A stretch of DNA of 25,827 nucleotides from DASUGM01 sp036274055 (GTDB taxonomy: Bacteria; Acidobacteriota; Vicinamibacteria; Vicinamibacterales; SCN-69-37). A model generated the notes under the pieces. That model searched no databases and was not told the DNA's origin. It was given only the letters and a program-made list of their open reading frames with translations. The stretch lies in contig DASUGM010000362.1 in NCBI GenBank assembly GCA_036274055.1, positions 1 to 25,827 on the forward strand, in the 5' to 3' direction. Positions 7,097 to 16,101 of this stretch are shown here, piece by piece. Position 1 is the stretch's first letter. Every line of letters begins with the position of its first letter. A program made the position numbers and the translations under genes.

Positions 7097-7564
7097 GTGG
7101 GTGCCTACACTCTGTTCCATACGGCGCTGAGTCTCGTCGGCTTGTTCGCCGGCTTCCTGATGGCCGGCGGCATGATGGCGGGGAAGCGCCTCGACGGGTC
7201 GATCGCGCTCTTCCTGGTGACCACGATCGCGACCAACGTCACCGCGTTCGGGTTTCCGGCCGATCACGTGCTGCCGTCGCACGTCGTCGCGGCGCTGTCG
7301 CTGGTGCTGCTGGCCGTCGCGGTTATGGCGAGATACGCCAGGCGCCTCGCCGGCAGCTGGCGGGCGGTCTTCGTCGTGACCTCGCTCGTCTCGCTGTATT
7401 TCAATGTCTTCGTCCTGATCGTCCAGCTGTTCCTGAAGATCCCGGTCCTGCACGACCTCGCGCCGACGCAGTCCGAGCCGCCGTTCGCGATCACGCAGGG
7501 CATCGCCCTGATCGCGTCCGTTGCCCTCATCGTCCGCTCGCTGCGGACGTTTCGCGCGGCTTAG
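7097..7564 (+). CDS. Conserved hypothetical integral membrane protein
   Basis: A 155-residue protein with four to five predicted transmembrane helices (about residues 5-28, 35-52, 61-80, 89-113 and 130-147). Conserved-looking elements are 'LDGSIALFLVTTIATNVT', 'FPADHVLPSHVV', 'YFNVFVLIVQLF' and 'APTQSEPPF'. I recognise the layout from proteins annotated only as hypothetical in other bacteria, and no function is known to me. GTG start; no Shine-Dalgarno is visible, but a TATCAT box ends 6 nt upstream. It stands alone between the pruA terminator and the CHRD gene. Confidence 0.8.
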   Translation: MGAYTLFHTALSLVGLFAGFLMAGGMMAGKRLDGSIALFLVTTIATNVTAFGFPADHVLPSHVVAALSLVLLAVAVMARYARRLAGSWRAVFVVTSLVSLYFNVFVLIVQLFLKIPVLHDLAPTQSEPPFAITQGIALIASVALIVRSLRTFRAA

Positions 7565-7695
7565 CCGCGGCGTTTGAGAACTGCACGGCGCGCTCATGCT
7601 TCTCGGCTGCGGCGCGTGAGCCAATGAGGTGAATTTCGGACAGTTCATCATTCGCACATCGAGTGTTACCCTGCTTACGAAAGGGAAGCACCACG

Positions 7696-8214
7696 ATGAA
7701 ACGAGTGGCAGCCTTGGCTCTGGCTCTGACCGTCGCCGCGTGTGGCGCCGCCTGTGGCGACGATTCGCCGACGAGCCCTGACGATACGGTGACGTTTACG
7801 GCGCAACTGTTGCCCGCCAACGAGACGCCGCCGGTCACCAACGCCGAGTCCAGCGGCAGCGGCAGCGCCACGATCCGGTTCAATCTGACCCGGAATACGG
7901 CCGGCGCGGTGACGGCGGCGACGGCGAACTTCCAGGTGTCGCTGACCGGCTTCCCGGACAACACGTCGCTGACGATGGCGCACATTCACAACAACGTCGC
8001 TGGGCAGGCCGGGCCGATTGTCATCGATACCGGGCTGACGCCGGGGCAGGTGTCGCTGGGCAGCGGTGCCGGCAACTTTGCCCGCGACGGCATTCCCGTG
8101 GCCGATCTGGCTCTGGTGCAAAACATCATCACCAACCCGTCGCAGTATTACTTCAACGTGCACAGCTCGACGAACAGCGGCGGGATGGCACGCGGGCAGC
8201 TGGTCAAGCAGTAG
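7696..8214 (+). CDS. CHRD-domain lipoprotein
   Basis: A 172-residue lipoprotein. The N-terminus 'MKRVAALALALTVAAC' ends in a lipobox with the lipidated Cys at residue 16, followed by a Ser/Asp/Pro linker. One CHRD domain covers about residues 32-171. Its hallmarks are 'FTAQLLPANETPPV' at the start, 'AHIHNN' with 'AGPIV' in the middle, and 'YYFNVHSSTNSGGMARGQL' near the end. CHRD domains occur in chordin and in many bacterial surface proteins, and their biochemical role is unsettled. AAAGGGA lies about 10 nt before this ATG. The in-frame start at 7663 would put charged residues before the signal peptide and is rejected. No operon partner. Confidence 0.9.
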   Translation: MKRVAALALALTVAACGAACGDDSPTSPDDTVTFTAQLLPANETPPVTNAESSGSGSATIRFNLTRNTAGAVTAATANFQVSLTGFPDNTSLTMAHIHNNVAGQAGPIVIDTGLTPGQVSLGSGAGNFARDGIPVADLALVQNIITNPSQYYFNVHSSTNSGGMARGQLVKQ

Positions 8215-8239
8215 GGGCACAGTTGGCGCAGGCCGGTTA

Positions 8240-8355
8240 TTGGCGGATTGCCGATTCGAGGGCATTGCCGGATGGGATTGTCCAATTGATCGATTGCCGA
8301 AATCATTCTTGCTCGCGCGATCCGCGATCATTGAAGATCATTGAAGAGCATTGCC
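8240..8355. repeat. ATTG-rich iterated repeat tract
   Basis: The spacer between the convergent CHRD and YkgJ-like genes carries about nine ATTG words, mostly as ATTGCCG variants. It ends in a tandem 10-mer, GATCATTGAA at 8326-8335 and 8336-8345, followed by GAGCATTGCC. The composition is much more AT-rich than the flanking genes. No coding potential is evident. Confidence 0.5.
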
Positions 8356-8369
8356 GCCGCACCACGGCG

Positions 8370-9296
8370 TCAATCAGTCGAAGCGTCGGCGAGATGACGA
8401 AGGCGGAGATCGGCGTCGCGCACGCTGGCGCCGGCGGCAACGAGCGCATGCGCCGTCTCGATCGATCGGAGCCAGCCGCTGATGCCGGCACGACCATGCA
8501 CCGCCCAGTTGGCAAACGCGTGCGCGGCGAGGAAGCGATTGAGCGCACGCGGCGACGCAGAGGCCTCACGCGGCGACGCGAAGGGCCGCGCAGGCGCAGA
8601 GGCCGCTCCCGCGAACGACCGCTGGACGTGATCGATCAGCGGATCGGGTGCGTCCGGCGTCCATGTTTGCATCTCGGACACCGCGCCGGCCAGCCGCGCG
8701 AGCGCGTCGGCGGGTGCGCCCTCGAAGTTTCCCAGCAGCTCGACGCCAAGCCGCTCGCATTCCCACCACGAGTCCCAATCCATCAGGACGCCTTCGGCGA
8801 GCAGCGGCGGCAGCGTGCCGGTGGCATCCAGGCCGACGTATTCGCCGTCGTTGGGGAATGACGGCGCGTCGGTGACGATACGGACCGGCGCGTCCCGGCC
8901 GAGCATCGCGGCTGCCGTCGGGCAGTAGTGCGACAACGTTACCGACACGCCGCGCGGGTCGTGAACAACAACTCGCGGGAACTGACGGCAGGCGAGCGGG
9001 AGCGCCTCGTGCCCGAGCGCGCGGTGAATCCGGCAGCCGGGCTGCCCGGCGGCGCCGTCGTAGAAGGCACAGGCGTGATCGCGGGTCGCGAGGAACGCCG
9101 GCGTCTCTTTCGGCGCGCCGGTCAGGAACCGCAGCGGTTCAGCGACCCTGGCACGTGCCCGAAGATTGCTGCTGGCCAGGGCGGCTTGCAGTCGCGACAG
9201 ACGATCCGCCTCGACAGGAATCGGCCAGTCAGCGGTGCAGCAGGCGCCGGAGTTGGCGCAGCGGTAGGTCGCGTGGAAGGAGAGGACTCGGGTCAC
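8370..9296 (-). CDS. YkgJ-type cysteine cluster (putative metal-binding) protein
   Basis: A 308-residue protein with an N-terminal cysteine cluster, 'CANSGACCTADW' at about residues 13-24. This is followed by 'CAFYDGAAGQPGCRIHRALG' and 'PLACRQFPRV', and later 'SHYCPTAAAM'. The spacing pattern is that of the YkgJ/FliB-like family, whose cysteines are thought to bind zinc or an Fe-S cluster. The C-terminal half is helical and not recognised. The start is a GTG with no clear Shine-Dalgarno. The gene is divergent from the nucleotidase across a repeat-rich spacer. No substrate can be assigned. Confidence 0.78.
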   Translation of the reverse strand: MTRVLSFHATYRCANSGACCTADWPIPVEADRLSRLQAALASSNLRARARVAEPLRFLTGAPKETPAFLATRDHACAFYDGAAGQPGCRIHRALGHEALPLACRQFPRVVVHDPRGVSVTLSHYCPTAAAMLGRDAPVRIVTDAPSFPNDGEYVGLDATGTLPPLLAEGVLMDWDSWWECERLGVELLGNFEGAPADALARLAGAVSEMQTWTPDAPDPLIDHVQRSFAGAASAPARPFASPREASASPRALNRFLAAHAFANWAVHGRAGISGWLRSIETAHALVAAGASVRDADLRLRHLADASTD

Positions 9297-9302
9297 AGAT
9301 CA

Positions 9303-9420
9303 AAGGCACACATGAAGGTTCTTAGAAGGTAGGAAGGATCATGAAGGTGATTCTTTGGTCTTCAAAGCCAAAATCTCCTTCGCGCTCCTTCACTCCTTCA
9401 TGCTCCTTCATGTGTGCTTT
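9303..9420. repeat. Long imperfect hairpin built of CTCCTTCAT-like words
   Basis: The ends AAGGCACACATGAAGG (9303-9318) and CCTTCATGTGTGCTTT (9405-9420) are complementary except for one position. Between them the left side is GAAGG-rich and the right side is a run of CTCCTTC words, so the whole 118 nt can fold back imperfectly. It occupies the divergent spacer between the YkgJ-like gene and the 5'-nucleotidase gene and contains whatever promoters they use. Confidence 0.65.
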
Positions 9421-9446
9421 TAGCAGGCCTCGCGTCGAATGATATC

Positions 9447-11177
9447 GTGAGCGCGGTGTTCCGCCGCCGTATTGCCGCACTCTTGGTGCTCGCATCGCTG
9501 GCCGCTTGTGGCGGGGCGCGGCGCGATCCGGCGACACCGGTGGCTTCTTCAACACAGCCAGCGGCGTCTCCAGCCGCCTCGCCGACATTCACCCTCACCA
9601 TCGTCGGTACCAACGATCTGCACGGCGGCATCCTCGAGCGTGACGGCCGCGGCGGTCTTGCGCTGCTCGGCGGTTACGTCAAGATCCTGCGCGCTGCCCG
9701 CGCCCGCGATGGCGGCGCAGTGCTCCTCGTCGACGCCGGCGACATGTTCCAGGGCACGCTCGAGTCGAATCTGAGTGAAGGCGCGTCCGTGGTCGCGGCG
9801 TATAACGCGCTCGGCTACGCGGCGGCGGCGATCGGCAACCACGAATTCGATTTCGGCCCGGTTGGCCCGGCGGCGACGCCGCAGTCGGCGTCCGACGATC
9901 CGCGCGGCGCGCTCAAGGCGCGCGCGGCCGAAGCGAAGTTTCCGTTTCTCGCCGCCAACATCATCGACGCCGCGACCAACAAGCCGATTGCATGGCCTAA
10001 CGTCATGCCGTCGACAACAGTGACGGCGGCGGGCGTGCGCGTCGGGATCATAGGACTGGTCACGCGCGGCGCGCTGTCGGCGACCATCGCGTCGAACACC
10101 GTCGGTCTCCGCATCGCGCCTCTGGCCGAAACCATCGAGGCCGAGGCTCCCCGGCTTCGCGCGGCTGGCGCCGACGTCATCATCGTCACCGCACACGCCG
10201 GCGGACGCTGCACGGCGTTCGATAATCCGGAGGATCTGTCGTCGTGCGATCAGAACGCCGAGATGTTCCAGGTGGCGCGCCAGCTGCCCTCGGGTCTCGT
10301 CGACGCGATCGTCGGCGGGCATTCCCACGCTCCAATCGGTCACCAGGTCGCAGGGATTCCGATCAGCGAAGCCAACTCAGGCGGACGGTCGTTTGGCCGG
10401 ATCGATCTCGAGATCGATCCGGCGACCAAACGCGTCATGTCCCGGAAAAGCTTCGCCCCCATCGACCTTGCACCGGGTACCTACGAGAGCGCCACGATCG
10501 TCCCCGATACGAAGATCGCGGGAGTCCTCGCGCCTGCCGTCGAAAGCGCGCGTGCGTTGAAGGCTTCCGCAGTGGGCATCACCTTGACGACGCCGATTCG
10601 GCGCGCCGGCGTGCCGGAATCACCCCTCGGCAATCTCTTTACCGACGCCTATCTCGCGGCCGTGCCAGGCGCCGACGTCGCGTTCAACAACACCTCCGGT
10701 GGACTGCGCGCCGATTTGCCGGCCGGTCCGTTGTCATACGGGGCGCTGTTCGAGGTGATGCCGTTCGACAACCGGATCGTCGCGTTTCATCTCGCCGGCG
10801 CCGACGTCCGCAAGATCGCCGCGGCACAAGCCAGCCGCCGCGGCGCGCTCGTCGGCATGTCAGGCCTGCGCGTCGTCGTTACCTGCGACGCGGGTGCACC
10901 CATGGTGGCTCTGCTGCGGCCGAACGGCACGCCAGTCCGAGACAGCGATCGATTGCTGATCGCGACGACGGATTTCCTCGCGACTGGCGGCGACGGCCTC
11001 TTTGCGTCAGTGACACCGCCCAACGGCCTGACGATCGAACGCGACGCTGGCGCGGCGCGCGACGTCGTCGCCGCCTGGCTCAAAGCCCGCGGTGGCACCC
11101 TCAGCGAGGCAGAGCTCGTCGACGCGTCGAAACTTCGCTGGACGCTGCCGGGGCCGCAGCCGGTCGCCTGTCGCTGA
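9447..11177 (+). CDS. Lipoprotein 5'-nucleotidase / 2',3'-cyclic phosphodiesterase (UshA family)
   Basis: A 576-residue protein. The N-terminus 'ALLVLASLAAC' ends in a lipobox (Cys21), so it is probably anchored in the envelope, facing the periplasm. The metallophosphatase domain (about residues 48-300) has all metal motifs: 'GTNDLHGG' (Asp57, His59), 'DAGDMFQGT', 'GNHEFDFG', 'TAHAGG' and 'GGHSHAPIG'. The 5'-nucleotidase C-terminal domain (about 345-550) has 'SPLGNLFTDAYL', 'NNTSGGLRADLPAGPLSYG' and 'DFLATGGDG'. It should dephosphorylate extracellular nucleotides for phosphate and nucleoside salvage. GTG at 9447 is chosen (alternative GTG 9456). Neither has a Shine-Dalgarno, and a TCGAAT box ends 6 nt before 9447. 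It converges on the Crp/Fnr gene, 12 nt away. Confidence 0.9.
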   Translation: MSAVFRRRIAALLVLASLAACGGARRDPATPVASSTQPAASPAASPTFTLTIVGTNDLHGGILERDGRGGLALLGGYVKILRAARARDGGAVLLVDAGDMFQGTLESNLSEGASVVAAYNALGYAAAAIGNHEFDFGPVGPAATPQSASDDPRGALKARAAEAKFPFLAANIIDAATNKPIAWPNVMPSTTVTAAGVRVGIIGLVTRGALSATIASNTVGLRIAPLAETIEAEAPRLRAAGADVIIVTAHAGGRCTAFDNPEDLSSCDQNAEMFQVARQLPSGLVDAIVGGHSHAPIGHQVAGIPISEANSGGRSFGRIDLEIDPATKRVMSRKSFAPIDLAPGTYESATIVPDTKIAGVLAPAVESARALKASAVGITLTTPIRRAGVPESPLGNLFTDAYLAAVPGADVAFNNTSGGLRADLPAGPLSYGALFEVMPFDNRIVAFHLAGADVRKIAAAQASRRGALVGMSGLRVVVTCDAGAPMVALLRPNGTPVRDSDRLLIATTDFLATGGDGLFASVTPPNGLTIERDAGAARDVVAAWLKARGGTLSEAELVDASKLRWTLPGPQPVACR

Positions 11178-11189
11178 ATCTCCGGCCGA

Positions 11190-11939
11190 TCAGGTCGCGC
11201 TGGCGAGTTCGTCCAGACGCTTGCGGTCGAGCACGCGCACGCGATGGCGGTCGTCAAAAGCGATGACGCCGTGCTGCTTCAACCGCCGCGTCGCCCGGCT
11301 GACCGCCTCCGGCGTGAGCCCGAGGTAGTCGGCGATGTCGATGCGGCTCATCGGCACGTCAATGATGTTGGGCGTGGTCTCGCGCGGATTGGTGCGCGCC
11401 AGCATGATCAGAAACATCGCCAGGCGGCCAGCGGCGTCGCGCCGCGTCAGGACGATGCTGCGGCGCTGAGCCTCGCGCAACTCGTAGGTGACCTTGCAGA
11501 GAAACTGAAACTCGAGGTCGGGATCGCTGAGCAGCAATGCGGCCAGCGCCGTGCGCGGCAAGCGCAGGACGGTGGAGGGCACGATCGCCTGCACGGAGTT
11601 GATGTAGCGGCCATCTTCGGCGAGGCCGAAGACGTCCTCGGCAAACAGGAACACCTGGATACGGCGGCCGCCGTTGCGCAACAGGCGAAACGATCGGGCC
11701 GCGCCCGAGAGGCAGATGTAGATGTCGGTCGCCGGCGTATCTTCGCGATAAAAGGTCGTTCGCGCCGGCACGACGACACGCGTGCCGATCTTGATGAGAC
11801 TGTTCCGCTGCTCCGTCGTCAGCAGCCTGAGGATCGAGCGGCCACTGGCGCCAATGAGTGACCGCGATCGGGTCGGTGTTTCGCGCTCTGAGCGGAGGTC
11901 CATTGAGTGTCTCGTCGTGTCGCCGGGGAGCGCAGTCAT
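11190..11939 (-). CDS. Crp/Fnr family transcriptional regulator (FixK-like, no N-terminal cysteines)
   Basis: A 249-residue regulator. A cyclic-nucleotide-binding-type beta-roll ('RTTFYREDTPATDIYICLSGAA...FLFAEDVFGLAEDG') is followed by a long dimer helix and a winged helix-turn-helix ('SRIDIADYLGLTPEAVSRATRRLKQHGVI'). The recognition helix has E-x-x-S-R, the Fnr-type arrangement that reads TTGAT half-sites. The N-terminus has no cysteine, so it cannot hold Fnr's Fe-S cluster and is closer to FixK-type regulators. It is the third gene of a minus-strand operon after the NtrC-type regulator and the nucleotidylyltransferase. The start could be the ATG at 11903, since a TAGAAT box at 11937-11942 overlaps the first ATG and would suit that start. 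Confidence 0.88.
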   Translation of the reverse strand: MTALPGDTTRHSMDLRSERETPTRSRSLIGASGRSILRLLTTEQRNSLIKIGTRVVVPARTTFYREDTPATDIYICLSGAARSFRLLRNGGRRIQVFLFAEDVFGLAEDGRYINSVQAIVPSTVLRLPRTALAALLLSDPDLEFQFLCKVTYELREAQRRSIVLTRRDAAGRLAMFLIMLARTNPRETTPNIIDVPMSRIDIADYLGLTPEAVSRATRRLKQHGVIAFDDRHRVRVLDRKRLDELASAT

Positions 11940-12045
11940 TCTATGCGGAGGCGGTCGGACCCGTCGATGCCGGGTTCGGAAGCGGACGGTGCCGCGGGCG
12001 CGCCCAGCATCGCCACGGTCATCGCCGGCGCCCGACGCGCGCCGT

Positions 12046-12933
12046 CTAGGCGGCGCCGATCCGGCGTGCGCGCGGGCGCGCCCGCCAATGCTCGAGGCGT
12101 GCCGGCGTACCCAGATCGCTCCACCCGAGGGACGCCGGCCACTCGTAGGCAATCAGATCGGTGACTGAGCCGAGGACGTGGTGTGAGAAGTCGAAGGTGG
12201 GCAGACCGGAGTACACCGCCGCCAGGAAGTGAGCGCGATCCGCGGTGGACAGGCCGGCGGCATCTTCGAAGACTTGCGCCAACTCCGGCGTGGCCCGCTC
12301 AAAGAGCGCGAAGAGATCCCGCACTCGAGCCACCAGCACCATCGTGTTCCAGATCGCCCCACTGGCGCGCAGGCTGGCGGCGCGAACGGGGGTCGGCTTC
12401 TCCTCGAAGTGCACCACCCGGCGAAGTCGCGGGCTCGTGCTGCCGACGCGGGCGCCCTGGACGATCCAGCCATAGTCATCCCGATCATCTTCCGCTTCGA
12501 CCCCGAACAGGACGACGCCACCGCGAACGCGAACGTGACGCGCCGCCTCGAGGATGCCGCTACGGAACTGCGCCTCATCGTTGACGCCATGATCGGAGGG
12601 GCTGAGGACGACGATGGCGTCCGGATCACTGGCCAGTACGGGCAGGATGGCATACAGGACGCCGGCCGCGGTGCCGCGATCGAGTGGCTGATAGAGGATT
12701 CTTGCCGCCGTTTCGAGTCCCGGATGGGTCTGGACATGCGAGACATGGCTCCGGTCGACGACGACCAGGGTGTGCTCTGGCGGTGCCAGTGGCGCGAACC
12801 GGTCGATCGTCATCTCCAGCAGCGAGGGCGCCAGGCCGCTGCGCCAGAACTGCTTGGGGACGGTGCCGGTCACCGAGGTCAGGCGTCGGCCGGCCCCAGC
12901 GGCGAGGATCACGGTCCAGAGGTGTGACGTCAT
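12046..12933 (-). CDS. Sugar-phosphate nucleotidylyltransferase (mannose-1-phosphate guanylyltransferase-like)
   Basis: A 295-residue Rossmann-type nucleotidyltransferase. Visible are the nucleotide-binding signature 'ILAAGAGRRL' with a later 'PKQF', 'RGTAAGVLYAI', the metal-binding 'LSPSDHGV', 'DYGWIV', 'FEEKPTP', 'IWNTMVLVAR', and 'SDLGTPARL' near the end. This is the ManC/GMP layout without the C-terminal left-handed helix domain, so the product is probably a GDP- or other NDP-sugar. Its ATG is 13 nt after the stop of the sigma-54 activator gene, so it is co-transcribed with two regulators. No glycan genes are nearby. The exact nucleotide and sugar cannot be assigned from sequence alone. 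Confidence 0.85.
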   Translation of the reverse strand: MTSHLWTVILAAGAGRRLTSVTGTVPKQFWRSGLAPSLLEMTIDRFAPLAPPEHTLVVVDRSHVSHVQTHPGLETAARILYQPLDRGTAAGVLYAILPVLASDPDAIVVLSPSDHGVNDEAQFRSGILEAARHVRVRGGVVLFGVEAEDDRDDYGWIVQGARVGSTSPRLRRVVHFEEKPTPVRAASLRASGAIWNTMVLVARVRDLFALFERATPELAQVFEDAAGLSTADRAHFLAAVYSGLPTFDFSHHVLGSVTDLIAYEWPASLGWSDLGTPARLEHWRARPRARRIGAA

Positions 12934-12946
12934 GGCGCCGCTCGTC

Positions 12947-14320
<1,374 letters not shown>

Positions 14321-14369
14321 GTGTCCTACTGAGGGGGCCAAAAACCCCGGCCCACCGCGGAATAGTTCA

Positions 14370-14389
14370 GGGTGCCCAAGGGGGCACCC
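14370..14389. promoter_or_regulatory. Perfect dyad in the activator/kinase divergent spacer
   Basis: GGGTGCCC (14370-14377) and GGGCACCC (14382-14389) form a perfect 8-bp dyad with a 4-nt AAGG spacer. It is midway in the 168-nt region between the two divergent two-component genes. It may be an operator for autoregulation or a leader hairpin. No -24/-12 promoter is seen in this spacer on either strand. Confidence 0.45.
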
Positions 14390-14488
14390 GCAAAATTCAA
14401 TCGATTTTCGCGCCCAGGCCCACGCCAGGTGTCATCCTGACGCTGGTACGTTTCAAGAATCGGACCAGGCCGAGGCCACCAGCATCGC

Positions 14489-15574
14489 ATGAACACGCCG
14501 AACGCTCCCCGACCCCCACACGCCCCCGACCACGCCGAGTTGCAGCAAATCAAGTTCGCCCTGGACCAGGCGGCGATTGTCGCCATCACCGATGTCTCCG
14601 GGCGGATCAAGTACGTCAACGACAAGTTCTGCGAGATCTCCAGGTACGGACGCGACGAGCTGCTCGGTCAGGATCATCGCATTGTCAACTCGGGCTTTCA
14701 TCCGAAGCCGTTCATCCGCGAGCTGTGGCGAACGATTGCGCAGGGGCAGGTGTGGCGCGGCGAACTGCGCAATCGCGCCAAAGATGGATCGATTTATTGG
14801 GTCGACACCACCATCGTCCCGTTTCTGAACGAAGAGGGCAAGCCGTGGCAGTACATGGCGATTCGGTATGACATCACGACGCGAAAGCGGCATGAGGAGA
14901 CCCTGCAGGCGCAAACCGCACTCACGGCCCTCGGCGAAATGGCGGCGGTGGTCGCCCACGAGGTCCGCAACCCACTGGCCGGGATTCGCGGCGGCGTCCA
15001 GGTGATCGCCGGGCTGGTGCCGGGCCAGGGCGAGGTCCACGAACTGGCGCGCGACATCGTCGTCCGCATCGACGCCCTCAACGCCGTCGTCGGGGACCTG
15101 CTGCTGTATGCCCGCCAGCGGGAACTGCAGCAGGATCGCATCGATGTGGTGACACTCCTGACGGATGTCACCGCGTCAATGCGACAGGATCCCGCGGCTT
15201 CCGGCATCGTGCTGGAAGTCGTCTCGAGCGGCTCGGCCGCGGTGCGCGGCGATCTCGACTTGTTGCGAATGATCCTCGACAACCTGTTGGTGAACGCGAT
15301 TCAGGCGATGGCGGGCAGCGGCCGAATTACCTTGTCCGTCTCACGTCAGCATGACGGGATGGTGGCGATTTCGATCGCCGATACCGGCTCGGGCATTGCG
15401 CCGGAGATCCGAGACCGCGTCTTTGATGCCTTCTTTACCACCAAGACACGAGGCACTGGACTCGGGCTGCCGACGGCGCGGCGTTACGTCGAAGCACATG
15501 GCGGGACGATCGACCTCCTCGACCGGCCGGGCGGGGGGACGATCGCCCGCGTCATGTTGCCGTCGTTCGAGTGA
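14489..15574 (+). CDS. Soluble PAS sensor histidine kinase (NtrB-like)
   Basis: A 361-residue cytosolic kinase with no transmembrane segment. A PAS domain (about 20-135) is followed by HisKA with His157 (VVAHEVRNPLAG) and HATPase_c. The HATPase N box contains 'DNLLVNAIQAM', the G1 box is DTGSG, the F box is FFTTKTRG and the G2 box is TGLGLP. The PAS 'NDKFCEISRYGRDELLGQ...VWRGELRNRAKDGSIYWV' resembles the Aer/NifL type, some of which bind FAD, so a redox cue is possible. The HisKA/HATPase type commonly pairs with NtrC-like regulators, and the gene is divergent from exactly such a regulator. Its Shine-Dalgarno is weak (GAGG 13 nt upstream). It ends 3 nt from the converging hsp20 gene. Confidence 0.92.
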   Translation: MNTPNAPRPPHAPDHAELQQIKFALDQAAIVAITDVSGRIKYVNDKFCEISRYGRDELLGQDHRIVNSGFHPKPFIRELWRTIAQGQVWRGELRNRAKDGSIYWVDTTIVPFLNEEGKPWQYMAIRYDITTRKRHEETLQAQTALTALGEMAAVVAHEVRNPLAGIRGGVQVIAGLVPGQGEVHELARDIVVRIDALNAVVGDLLLYARQRELQQDRIDVVTLLTDVTASMRQDPAASGIVLEVVSSGSAAVRGDLDLLRMILDNLLVNAIQAMAGSGRITLSVSRQHDGMVAISIADTGSGIAPEIRDRVFDAFFTTKTRGTGLGLPTARRYVEAHGGTIDLLDRPGGGTIARVMLPSFE

Positions 15575-15577
15575 GTG

Positions 15578-16018
15578 CTATGCGACCTTGATCTCGACCG
15601 ACCGCGGTTTGGCGGACACTGATTTCGGCAGCCGAACTCTCAGGAGCCCGTCTTTGACTTCTGCTTCGATCTTGCTCTGATCCACGTCGGTCGGCACCGA
15701 CATCCGGCGGACGAACTTGCCGAAGCTGCGCTCGACCTTGTGGAACTTCCGGTTCTTCTCCTCCTTTTCCTGCTTCCGTTCGCCTTCGATCGTGAGCACG
15801 CCGTCGGTGACGCCGACCTTGACGTCTTCGCGGCGGATCGCCGGCAAGTCGGCCTTGATCAGGTAGTCGGCGTCGGTCTCTTCGACGTCCATCGCCGGCA
15901 GCCAGTCGCCAAACGGCATCTCATCGTCCGGCCTCGCCACCGCCGTGTTGAAGAGGCGATTCAAACGGGTCGACAGCGTCTCGAGGTCTCGCCACGGATC
16001 GATACGGGTCAGATTCAT
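15578..16018 (-). CDS. hsp20: Small heat shock protein, Hsp20/alpha-crystallin family
   Basis: A 146-residue chaperone. The short N-terminal arm has 'DPWRDLETLSTRLNRLF'. The alpha-crystallin domain (about 40-132) has 'MDVEETDADYLIKADLPAI', 'GVLTIEGERKQE' and 'ERSFGKFVRRMSVP', ending in 'DGLLRVRLPK'. The C-terminal VEIKV carries the I-x-I-type anchor. It should hold unfolding proteins in an ATP-independent way. GGAGGG lies 5 nt before the ATG. A near-consensus sigma-54 promoter precedes it on the same strand, giving a leader of about 38 nt. This ties it to the neighbouring NtrC-type activator rather than to a heat-shock sigma factor or CIRCE repeat, neither of which I see. Confidence 0.95.
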   Translation of the reverse strand: MNLTRIDPWRDLETLSTRLNRLFNTAVARPDDEMPFGDWLPAMDVEETDADYLIKADLPAIRREDVKVGVTDGVLTIEGERKQEKEEKNRKFHKVERSFGKFVRRMSVPTDVDQSKIEAEVKDGLLRVRLPKSVSAKPRSVEIKVA

Positions 16019-16066
16019 ATGCCCTCCAGACCGACGGACAGTGACGCCGTCGGCAACGGAGATTTG

Positions 16067-16082
16067 AGCAAGCGGCGTGCCG
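16067..16082 (-). promoter_or_regulatory. Sigma-54 (-24/-12) promoter of hsp20
   Basis: The minus strand reads CGGCACGCCGCTTGCT. It matches TGGCACG-N4-TTGCW at 11 of 12 fixed positions and has the obligatory GG-N10-GC spacing (GG at 16081-16080, GC at 16069-16068). Predicted initiation is near 16056, about 38 nt before the ATG. Confidence 0.8.
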
Positions 16083-16101
16083 GTCGGGTTTTGCATGGGT
16101 C

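Noticed and set aside
14321..14488. Sigma-54 promoter for the activator/kinase pair
   Set aside because: I searched both strands for GG-N10-GC with flanking TGGCAC/TTGC and found no acceptable match; only a dyad is present.
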